Source: Bradymonadales bacterium
Lineage (GTDB): Bacteria; Myxococcota_A; Bradymonadia; JAFGEP01
Assembly: GCA_016931535.1 (NCBI GenBank)
Contig: JAFGEP010000121.1
Coordinates: 1 to 40,851 of the forward strand
Length of the DNA: 40,851 nt
Reading direction: 5' to 3'
Made by a program: the position numbers and the translations under genes. The notes beneath the pieces are model-generated. The model worked only from the letters and a program-made list of their open reading frames with translations, made no database searches and was not told the DNA's origin. Numbering within the stretch: position 1 is the first letter of the stretch; every line of letters begins with the position of its first letter. Below are positions 8,753 to 15,881 of this stretch, piece by piece.

Positions 8753-9922
8753 CTAGGTGGGCAGGCCGTAGCTCAGGGCGCCGAGCGCCGTCAGGGCGTA
8801 CAGCAACAGCAGGGTGTCGGTTTTCTGGGGGGAGGCCGCGGTCAAGTCGGACGGGCTTCGCCTGCCATCGATGAGGGACCAGACCGCCAGTAGCTCCTCG
8901 CCGATGGTCAAGCGGGAGAGGGGAAGGCCCTGGTGGGTCCAGCGGACAGGGGTCTCCATCAACGGCTGCAGAATGGCGCGCACCCGTTTGAGGGGTTTGA
9001 CCGCCTGGGCCGCCTGCCAGATCAGGTTGGCGGGATCATCCAGGGGCATGCCGGCATAGGCGGGAGGGGTGGCGGCTTCCCGGTAGCGGTAGATCCCCTT
9101 TTCCCAGGTGAAGAGCTGCTGGTACTTGAGCAGGAACTGCCGTTTGAGCGCTCCGCTCAGCTCGGAGGCATCCAGGCAGCCCATGGTGACCAAGGTTTCC
9201 CCTTGCCGACGGTTGGAGGTTCTCATGAGATCCAGGCTGGTGTCGCATTCCCGGGGATTGAGCCGCCCTTCCCGGATCAGCATCTGCCCGAGGCACTCCT
9301 GGACGAGGTTGGACTTGATGCCGATGGGGGTCCCCTGCTGGAAGTACAACAGCTTTTTGATCGGGCCGTCCTGTAGCATCAGGGCCCCATCCACCTGGTC
9401 GATGGCCAGACGGGTGAGGACGGCCGCGATATCGAACTGTTCAAAGTTGCCCATCATCGGTATGGCTCTGTAGTCGAGCCTGGGAGGAATGGACCAGGAG
9501 GGCCCCACGTCCTCACCGACCGCGACCGCTGCGGCGGGGGGAACCGCACTGGGGTAGGTCTGGCGGAAGACCCCCTGCAAGCAGTCGATGAGCTGCCGCT
9601 CGTCCACCGGAATCTCCAGCACCTCCAGGAAGCGGGATTGTCTCATGAGGAGCTGGCGGACGCTGGAGCCGTGGTAGAGGTCGGTGATGGCCACGGCAGC
9701 TCGCCCCGAGCCGGTCCAATCCTCGGCCAGGTCGAAGGTGCTGCCGTCGGGCAGCATGAGATTGGCCAGGAGCAGGTCCGCGGGGACCTCATCGACCAGC
9801 TGTCTGGCATGCACCAGGTTCGACGCGGTATGAACGGCGAATCCCTCCCTTTGCAGCAGGGACAGCAGGGCTGCCAGCAGATCGGGGCGGGACTCGACCA
9901 GAATGATTTCCGGAGGGTTCAC
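8753..9922 (-). CDS. Pseudo-receiver plus DUF4388 (PATAN-like) domain protein
   Basis: The N-terminal 120 residues follow the response-regulator receiver pattern, but the catalytic residues are replaced. The phosphoacceptor position is Asn54 in LLLANLMLPDGS, the acidic pair is Glu10-Ser11 in ILVESRPD, and the conserved Lys before Pro105 is Ile. Normal Asp phosphorylation is therefore unlikely. Residues about 155-290 match DUF4388 (GALMLQDGPIKKLLYFQQGTPIGIKSN, a pattern of the family), common in delta-proteobacterial regulators, and a further helical region follows. It begins with GTG preceded by GGGAGG. A role as a cytoplasmic adaptor in signalling, for example motility or polarity, is inferred from domain company only. 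It is monocistronic and divergent from the next gene. Confidence 0.85.
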   Translation of the reverse strand: MNPPEIILVESRPDLLAALLSLLQREGFAVHTASNLVHARQLVDEVPADLLLANLMLPDGSTFDLAEDWTGSGRAAVAITDLYHGSSVRQLLMRQSRFLEVLEIPVDERQLIDCLQGVFRQTYPSAVPPAAAVAVGEDVGPSWSIPPRLDYRAIPMMGNFEQFDIAAVLTRLAIDQVDGALMLQDGPIKKLLYFQQGTPIGIKSNLVQECLGQMLIREGRLNPRECDTSLDLMRTSNRRQGETLVTMGCLDASELSGALKRQFLLKYQQLFTWEKGIYRYREAATPPAYAGMPLDDPANLIWQAAQAVKPLKRVRAILQPLMETPVRWTHQGLPLSRLTIGEELLAVWSLIDGRRSPSDLTAASPQKTDTLLLLYALTALGALSYGLPT

Positions 9923-10154
9923 AGGGCCTCCCGTATCACAGGGGGGTGGTTAATCGGATGCTATGATACTTGGGGGTGAGCGGAGGAACAACATCCGTCA
10001 TGGTCAGAGGTGTGGTGAGCCGGTGGAGTGATACAAAGGAGAGGGCCTGTTGTCTTTGTATGGGCAGTCAGGTGTGGTAGGAACAAGAAACCTCCAGTCT
10101 TGGTTGAAGCCCGGGGGGATGAAGCATCCAGAATCGCAAATCAGGTGGTTCGCA

Positions 10155-10916
10155 ATGATGTTCAGGAGATGGTGTGGTTTGCTGTTGGTCGGTCTGTTGT
10201 GGGTGTCGGCCGACGCCCACGGGCAGGATCTCGTCGCCCGCTACGAGGGGGAGCTGATCGATGACCAGGCACGGCCTTTGGCAGGGATCTTCGCCCTGAC
10301 CTTCAAGCTGTACCCCGAACAGGAGGCAGAAGAGGCGGTCTGGGAAGAGCACCACTTCCTGGCCGTAGTGGAGGGAGGATATACCGTCCGCCTGGGGGAG
10401 AACACCTTGCTGAATCCGGAGTGGTCCGGCCGGGAGATGTATGTGGCGGTCGAGTTCATGGGCCAGGAGATCGTCCGGGAGGCACAGAGCTTGACCCACT
10501 CTCCCATCGTGGAGATCACGCCGCAAGATCCCCTGGAGCAGCTGCACCAGCTTTTGGCGGGTCGAGTGATCGAAGTGACCTTTGCCCATCTGGCGGATCA
10601 CGCCCTGACGGCCCTCCAGGCAGAGCACGCAGCCGATGCCGACCGCCTGGGGGGACGAACCGCGGCGGAAATCGATCGCTATGACGACCTGGTGGAGATG
10701 CTGGCCGAACACCAGATCGATCCCAATGCGCACGGCGGTGCGGCGCGAACCACCCGCACGACAGGCGATGCGACGATGGTCTTGCAGCGGGCGGGCGGGG
10801 AAGGCGGGATACCCTACACGCGGATGTGCCCGCGGGGCTACGTCGTGGTGGGTATCCAGGGGGCGGCTGGAGGGTTCATCGATTCGATCCAGCTGGTATG
10901 CGCCCCGCTGGAGTAG
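10155..10916 (+). CDS. Secreted protein of unknown function with C-terminal Cys-paired module
   Basis: Not recognised as a named family. ATG 10155 is chosen because AGGTGG lies 7 bases upstream and the protein then begins directly with a Sec signal peptide (MMFRRWCGLLLVGLLWVSADAHG, cleavage near residue 22-24). The frame is open from 10050, but the extra residues would precede the signal. The mature N-terminal part (about 100 residues) has alternating beta character; a helical Ala/Glu/His-rich middle follows. The last 35 residues have the pattern CPxGYVVVGIxGxxGxxIDxIxLxC, which I recall at the C-termini of other secreted myxobacterial proteins, probably a small disulfide-closed beta module. 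It likely forms a pair with the next gene, 72 bases downstream on the same strand. Confidence 0.7.
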   Translation: MMFRRWCGLLLVGLLWVSADAHGQDLVARYEGELIDDQARPLAGIFALTFKLYPEQEAEEAVWEEHHFLAVVEGGYTVRLGENTLLNPEWSGREMYVAVEFMGQEIVREAQSLTHSPIVEITPQDPLEQLHQLLAGRVIEVTFAHLADHALTALQAEHAADADRLGGRTAAEIDRYDDLVEMLAEHQIDPNAHGGAARTTRTTGDATMVLQRAGGEGGIPYTRMCPRGYVVVGIQGAAGGFIDSIQLVCAPLE

Positions 10917-10988
10917 GTTTCAAACCGGGCCACAAGGCGCCTCGGATCCAGGTGTTTTTTGCCGGTTTCTGGCAGGGAGAGAAGGCCT

Positions 10989-11513
10989 ATGAGATCGGGC
11001 TCGATTGGTAGCAAGAGGTTCAGGCGACTGTGGCCGCTGATGACGGTAGTGTGCCTCGTGTTTACTTGGGGACTGTCGGGTTGTATCGGTGGGCACCACG
11101 TCGCGCGCTCAAACACGTTTTCCGAACAGCTGGCCATCGTCTCTCCCCACGATGAATCCGGGGGACGGTTCGACGGCGTTCGGTTATCGCCGGGTTTCGG
11201 CGTCCTGTATCGCCACGGGTACAGCGACGAGACGGCCGACTGGGAGGCGTGCGGCGGGTTTTTCGGCAGCGAGCCCGAACACATCCTGGAGGTCAGCCAG
11301 TCGATGGCGTTCAAGCTGGTGGTCCAATCCGATTTCGACCTGGTCCTGGGGGTGATCGATCCGGAAGGAGAGTTGACCTGCTGGGACGATGCGTCCATCA
11401 GCAATGCCAACGTTTCCCTGTCCCACCGCTATGAGCCGGGACGATACGAGGTCCGGGTGGGATCTTCCCTGCAGCAAACCACCCACTCCTATCGTCTCGT
11501 GCTGTCGGAGTGA
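10989..11513 (+). CDS. Small exported lipoprotein, beta-rich, function unknown
   Basis: 174 residues starting at ATG 10989 after a strong AGGGAGAGAAGG site. The signal peptide has a basic start (KRFRR) and a lipobox LSGC. The mature domain of about 140 residues has short beta-like stretches (FKLVVQSDFDLVLGVIDPEGE, then YEPGRYEVRVGSS and HSYRLVLSE). This recalls the jelly-roll bacterial pre-peptidase C-terminal (PPC) domain, where DxxLxVxDPxG and PGxYxVxV recur; the match is from memory and untested. Two cysteines (in EACGG and LTCWDD) could form a disulfide. It lies 72 bases after the preceding secreted-protein gene, so co-transcription is plausible. Confidence 0.7.
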   Translation: MRSGSIGSKRFRRLWPLMTVVCLVFTWGLSGCIGGHHVARSNTFSEQLAIVSPHDESGGRFDGVRLSPGFGVLYRHGYSDETADWEACGGFFGSEPEHILEVSQSMAFKLVVQSDFDLVLGVIDPEGELTCWDDASISNANVSLSHRYEPGRYEVRVGSSLQQTTHSYRLVLSE

Positions 11514-11597
11514 GAGGGCGACAAGCAACAGCCCAGGCAAGGCGCCGAGAATCGGCTCGCCGATCGGCCTGTCGGCTCGGTCTAGGCGGCTTTGAGC

Positions 11598-11831
11598 CTA
11601 CCTCTCTGGTTTTCTGAAACGGGCCTGGAGGGAGGCGACCCGATCAGTGAGGGCTCGCTGTCCCTCTGCATCCGGGGACAGCGCCATGCTGATCAGGGTA
11701 CCCTCCTGGCACCCGGACGGAAGCCAGCTTTTAGGGAGCTTCACCTCCCCGGTTTCGTGAGCCAAGACGGCCCAGTTTCCCTCGAACCGATCGACGGTAA
11801 GGCTTCGACTGTCGGAATCGTGACTGCTCAT
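11598..11831 (-). CDS. DUF3006 family small protein
   Basis: A 77-residue protein starting at ATG 11831, with AAAGGG about 9 bases upstream. The sequence LTVDRFEGNWAVL...KLPKSWLPSGCQEGTLI fits DUF3006: a VDRFEG start, a variable beta segment, a (V/L)P..LP..xxEG core and a C-terminal helix ending in Arg/Lys. These proteins are small, cytoplasmic and of unknown function. It lies 28 bases after the stop of the SpoIID-like gene on the same strand, so the two are very likely co-transcribed. The frame remains open upstream into the SpoIID gene, but that extension lacks family similarity. Confidence 0.8.
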   Translation of the reverse strand: MSSHDSDSRSLTVDRFEGNWAVLAHETGEVKLPKSWLPSGCQEGTLISMALSPDAEGQRALTDRVASLQARFRKPER

Positions 11832-11859
11832 TACGGCAACCCTTTGCGCGAAGACAGGC

Positions 11860-13545
11860 TCATGGCCACAAGGTCTGGACTCTGGTCTGAGGGTAATAGT
11901 GGGCCAGGATAGACAAGTAGTCAATCCCGCGCTGGGCAGCGCCGATCGCGCCGGTCTGGCATAACCCCACCCCATGACCAAACCCACCGCCGACAAAGGT
12001 CACCCCGGTCAGGCCGTCGTCCGCCCCGGTCTGCTGATCCATGATGAACAGCGCGCTTCGCAGGCCTCCCAGGGCTCGGCGGATCGGCAGCTCACGCTCG
12101 ACCTCCACCGTGTTCCGATCGCCCACGATGCGCAGCAGGATCACCCTGCCGGAGGAATCGCGCCGCAGGATCTCGAGCCGACGGAGGGTTCCCACCTCAT
12201 GGCGCTGGTTGACGATCTGGCCGAGCTCTTCCGCGGTGTGCTGGACGCGCCATCGAAAGGTGTTGGATCCTCCGAACTCCTGGATGTTGCAGTAGCTATC
12301 TACCGGGGCGGTGAGGAAGTCGGAGAGGTTCTCCTCGTTCAATCCGAGGCGGAAAGCCTCCGGGACGACCTCGCCGTCGAACCGCCCCGCCAGGTAGCCG
12401 ACCGGCTGATGGCCCCAGGTGTCGGCATAGTTTCCGCCATATCCCCCGCAGCTGGCGCTGTAGACGGCATGGGCGATGTAGTCGCCGTGGAGCAGCACCT
12501 GGCCCCTGGTTTCCCGAACCGCCCGAGAGGTCCTGGCGCTCTCGACGGCCACCCCCCGATACACCTGGCAATGCTGCCTGGCGCATAACATGTAGGGGTC
12601 AGCCAGGTGGCGCACGCCCAGCTCGGCCAACAACACGCTGCGGGCAGCCACCGCTTGCGCCTTGAGGGCTTCCATGGGGGCACTCGGGTAGATCTCTGCG
12701 GGCAGGGTCCCCTCCAACAGCCGCTCTGCCGGAAGCTGGTTGATGAGGACCAGCTTCCCCTGGCGGTCCACCGCGAAGATGAGTGTCCCGGCAAAGGCCC
12801 TGTCCTCTTCGCGCCTCGAGGAGTCGCCGATAGAGAAGGTGTCCCCGGGGACCTGGTACCGCCCGCCCTGGGGCGTTTCGATCCAGAGCAGGTCCCGATG
12901 GCGAATCCGGATACCGAGCTCTGGGGCAACCAGCTCCAGCTCGCCGGAGGGAAACTCGACCAGCTCGGCATGCAGCTCCGGGGGGAGGCCATAATCGCGC
13001 TCCAGGGTTTCCGCCAGATCGAGCGCAGCCTGCCGGTCCTCCATTCCCCCTACCGCCAAGATGGTTTGCCGATTGTCGAAGGTGACCCCCTGGATGGCGA
13101 AGAAGCTGCCCAATCCAAAGGTCTGGGTGGCCAGGTTGAGCGCTTGCCACTCCTCCCGCAGCGAGGCCAACGCCTGGCGATCCGACTCCAGCTGGCGAGC
13201 CACGACGGCCCAGTAGCGATACGTTCCTCCGTTCCCTTCGAGCAGCGAGACCCGGTACTCCAGGTCCGCCGGCAGCTCGATCACCGGTCCGCCTTCCCCC
13301 ATGGGCAACACGGTGATGGGTTGATCCGGCCGGAATCGGATCTCCTCCTTCCCCTCGACCAGTCCCACGTCGATCAAGGGGTCTCCCTCGACCGAGAACC
13401 GGAGCTGTGAGGAGTACAGCATGGCGACCCGGTCGGAGGTGGTCAGATCATAGGCCTGCACCCGCAGGCAGAGAACCAGCAAGGAGGAGATCCAGAAGGA
13501 TACCAGCAGCCCATGCAGCAGCCATCGAGTGGATCCGGTTCCCAC
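11860..13545 (-). CDS. SpoIID/LytB-domain protein, probable exported peptidoglycan-acting enzyme or amidase enhancer
   Basis: 561 residues, starting with GTG 13545 after an excellent GAGGAGGA site. A signal peptide or single membrane anchor covers about residues 8-32. A central region around 110-200 (YRYWAVVARQL ... ILAVGGMEDRQAALDLAETL) resembles a SPOR-type glycan-binding fold. The SpoIID domain begins near 270: LPAEIYPSAPMEALKAQAVAARS, then SASCGGYGGNYADTWG near 365 and GGGFGHGVGLCQTGA near 520, all standard family blocks. SpoIID of Bacillus is a lytic transglycosylase acting on glycan strands without stem peptides, and LytB stimulates an amidase. Outside spore-formers the role is less clear, presumably envelope remodelling. 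It sits 42 bases after the PEGA gene and is coupled to the DUF3006 gene. Confidence 0.9.
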   Translation of the reverse strand: MGTGSTRWLLHGLLVSFWISSLLVLCLRVQAYDLTTSDRVAMLYSSQLRFSVEGDPLIDVGLVEGKEEIRFRPDQPITVLPMGEGGPVIELPADLEYRVSLLEGNGGTYRYWAVVARQLESDRQALASLREEWQALNLATQTFGLGSFFAIQGVTFDNRQTILAVGGMEDRQAALDLAETLERDYGLPPELHAELVEFPSGELELVAPELGIRIRHRDLLWIETPQGGRYQVPGDTFSIGDSSRREEDRAFAGTLIFAVDRQGKLVLINQLPAERLLEGTLPAEIYPSAPMEALKAQAVAARSVLLAELGVRHLADPYMLCARQHCQVYRGVAVESARTSRAVRETRGQVLLHGDYIAHAVYSASCGGYGGNYADTWGHQPVGYLAGRFDGEVVPEAFRLGLNEENLSDFLTAPVDSYCNIQEFGGSNTFRWRVQHTAEELGQIVNQRHEVGTLRRLEILRRDSSGRVILLRIVGDRNTVEVERELPIRRALGGLRSALFIMDQQTGADDGLTGVTFVGGGFGHGVGLCQTGAIGAAQRGIDYLSILAHYYPQTRVQTLWP

Positions 13546-13587
13546 GAGTTCCTCCTCATCGGCCTGTTCACATCGCCAAACAGGAGA

Positions 13588-14757
13588 TCAGTAGAAGGTC
13601 CAGTTGATCCCCAGTCCGGCCCCCTCAGGGGAGAACCAGCCGGAAAGCTGGCCAGTCGAGGGTGGCGACCGGTGATCGGGGTCTTCCTGCCGACCGTTGC
13701 CCACGAAGAACAGGACCGAACCACCGACCGTCACCAGTACCCCACTGACCAGGAAGATGTTGGTCAGCAGGGCATACCGTTCCCCCTCGTCGGCCAGCTC
13801 ATGGGCCCGGCTGTAGGAGATCTCGCTGTTCAGCTCCTGTTGCCGGGAGTGGGTCAAGACGGCGAACACCACCGCGGTCCCCAAAAGCGCCACGCCCACC
13901 CCGGTGATGGTCACGGGAAGGAGCAGATCGGGCTGATCGCCCTGGTCGAGCAGCACGGCTTCTTCAACCGGAAACACCGGTGCAGCCTCGGTGGGTTCCA
14001 TCGATTCCATCCCCTCGGGAGCCATGGGGATGTCCTGGTGATGGTAGCGACCCTCGTTGATCGGAAAGCTCCGGGTCAGCGTTTCACAATGCTGGCAGGT
14101 GGCGGTCAACGTGTGCTGGCCGGGTGGGAGTCCGACCAGGACCACCGGTACCATGCCGAAATCCCCGTCATCTACCGAGACCTCCACCTCCGGATAATCC
14201 GAGGTCACCTCCAGCACGGCGCGACCGGTCACGGCAGAGGTGAGCACCGCTTCCATGTGGACGAAGTCTCGATGGGTATTCAAATGGAACAGCTCGTCCA
14301 GCACGTAGGTGGCCTCCTCCACATCGTAGAAGGTCACCGTGAGCTCGATGTAGCCATCCACGTTGCGGGCCTTGGCATACAGGATCCGCTGGGCCTGCAG
14401 GCTGATGCTCAGCTCCTCCAGGAACTCGGGGGACTCGATCGCGTAGCCGAGCAAGCCCAGCGCCTGGTGGACCGTCAGATCCCGTTGGTCGAGGAGCTGG
14501 AGGGCATCATTGGCCTGCACCAGATCGACCAGCATCTCGTCGATCCGCTGACGAAACGGCTGGGGGGCATCTCCCCCTGTGCCGAGCAGGGCGGTGGGCT
14601 GGGCCATGATCATCCCGGCATGGAGCCAGCAAAAAAGCAGCACCAGGCAAGCACACCACCGGACCCGGCGCCCCAAAGAAGACCGGGAAGGTGGCCATCC
14701 TTCAGCAGGGGGTTCCCTGATCGGACCCACGCGGGGTGGAACGTCCGTCGGTGTCAA
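13588..14757 (-). CDS. PEGA-domain membrane protein, function unknown
   Basis: 389 residues from a TTG start at 14757, supported by AAAGGAG about 9 bases upstream; ATG codons inside the signal region are too late. A basic stretch (RRVRW) and a hydrophobic segment ending MIMAQ suggest a signal peptide. Residues about 55-175 are helical, then mixed. Residues 177-221 (VLEVTSDYPEVEVSVDDGDFGMVPVVLVGLPPGQHTLTA) match the PEGA beta-sandwich, which usually sits outside the inner membrane. Two hydrophobic segments follow (about 276-302 and 330-353). The protein ends in GLGINWTFY. It lies downstream of the pilus and lipoprotein genes and upstream of the SpoIID gene, which suggests an envelope role. Confidence 0.78.
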   Translation of the reverse strand: MTPTDVPPRVGPIREPPAEGWPPSRSSLGRRVRWCACLVLLFCWLHAGMIMAQPTALLGTGGDAPQPFRQRIDEMLVDLVQANDALQLLDQRDLTVHQALGLLGYAIESPEFLEELSISLQAQRILYAKARNVDGYIELTVTFYDVEEATYVLDELFHLNTHRDFVHMEAVLTSAVTGRAVLEVTSDYPEVEVSVDDGDFGMVPVVLVGLPPGQHTLTATCQHCETLTRSFPINEGRYHHQDIPMAPEGMESMEPTEAAPVFPVEEAVLLDQGDQPDLLLPVTITGVGVALLGTAVVFAVLTHSRQQELNSEISYSRAHELADEGERYALLTNIFLVSGVLVTVGGSVLFFVGNGRQEDPDHRSPPSTGQLSGWFSPEGAGLGINWTFY

Positions 14758-14927
14758 GATCTCTAGCTCCTTTGGCCACCCTCGGTGGCTCCATCACCTC
14801 TCACTTGACTGGGGAGGCCCCGCCAGGCTGCCCCTCCCCCGATTCTCACCGATCACCGCCTCCGATCGGACAGGCGACCTGTACCGTTACCACACCATCC
14901 GCAGTGTTGGCGATGAACTCGGGTTCT

Positions 14928-15791
14928 TCAAGGGTTCGCCTCGTCTGACAGCTCCACCCGTTGCGTTCCCCAGAAGGGGAGTACCTCTCCGGATGGTGCA
15001 CGAGCCGGGCTACGCCGCAGGGAGCGGGCCCCGTCTGCGCGTTCATAGGATCCCCGCGGCCCGATGACCGGTCCGGCAGGAACAGTGTCATCCGGCGCAG
15101 TGCCCTGCTCCTCTACAGCGGGCGCGCTCTCTTCGCGTACGACCAGCACTCTGACGGTCTGGCCGTCCCGCTGCTCGCTGTGCTCTCGGTAGTACCCGTC
15201 GAGCTCTCGCCTTTCTGCGACCGCCTGCGCCTCCTGCGCGAGAGCGGCCGGCACCTGGAACCCTTGAGGCCAGGGGTAACGCCGAACAAAGGGGAGATCC
15301 TCCTCCCCCGCTTCGGGCCGATCGGAGTCTTGGCGAAAGGCGGCATCGAACTCGGACTCGAGCCCCGATCGGAAGTAGACCACCAGGGTCGTTTCATCGG
15401 GTGTGCGCACTACGTAGATGTCGGCCTGGTCGGGGCTGACCGCTTGGAAACGTGCGCCGTTCTGCTCGATGGCGACCTGGTGATCAGAAAGCTCCCGCCG
15501 ATAGAACGCGATCAACTGCTGCAGGCTGTGGCTGCTGGTGTAGCGGGCCATGTCTTCATCCTGGAGGAGCATGACCAGGCCCAACGGCCGCGGCGAACCG
15601 AAGACCGGCGAGGGGTCCACCGCCGGGGGGGAGGTCTCGGGATCTCCCTCGCTCGGAGTGGACGGGGTCGTGAGGGAAGGGAACAGTGGAGATGGTGCAT
15701 GCTCAGATGGTGTATCCTGCTCTCTCTGGGTGGTACAAGCAGATAGCAGCAGGACGCAAGCGATCGGGAGCAGGTAGCGGGGCATCTTCAC
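14928..15791 (-). CDS. Exported lipoprotein, function unknown
   Basis: 287 residues from GTG 15791 (GGAG four bases upstream; ATG 15785 is an alternative). It has a signal peptide with lipobox LLSAC (Cys19), then a Pro/Ser/Thr-rich linker to about residue 70. A compact region (about 70-150) contains SLQQLIAFYRRELSDHQVAI and DQADIYVVRTPDETTLVVYF. The helix-then-strand pattern resembles small domains in which a transiently unfolded helix packs on a beta-sheet; I cannot assign a family. The last 60 residues are Arg/Ser/Pro-rich and probably disordered. It starts 90 bases after the pilY1 stop on the same strand, so it may be part of the pilus transcript. Confidence 0.72.
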   Translation of the reverse strand: MKMPRYLLPIACVLLLSACTTQREQDTPSEHAPSPLFPSLTTPSTPSEGDPETSPPAVDPSPVFGSPRPLGLVMLLQDEDMARYTSSHSLQQLIAFYRRELSDHQVAIEQNGARFQAVSPDQADIYVVRTPDETTLVVYFRSGLESEFDAAFRQDSDRPEAGEEDLPFVRRYPWPQGFQVPAALAQEAQAVAERRELDGYYREHSEQRDGQTVRVLVVREESAPAVEEQGTAPDDTVPAGPVIGPRGSYERADGARSLRRSPARAPSGEVLPFWGTQRVELSDEANP

Positions 15792-15881
15792 AGTACTCCG
15801 GTGAGTGTCGACCGGCAGGTCACCAGCGTTGACCGGTACCTATGGTCCGAGTTGGCCTGAGAGTCGAGAGCGAACGACATC

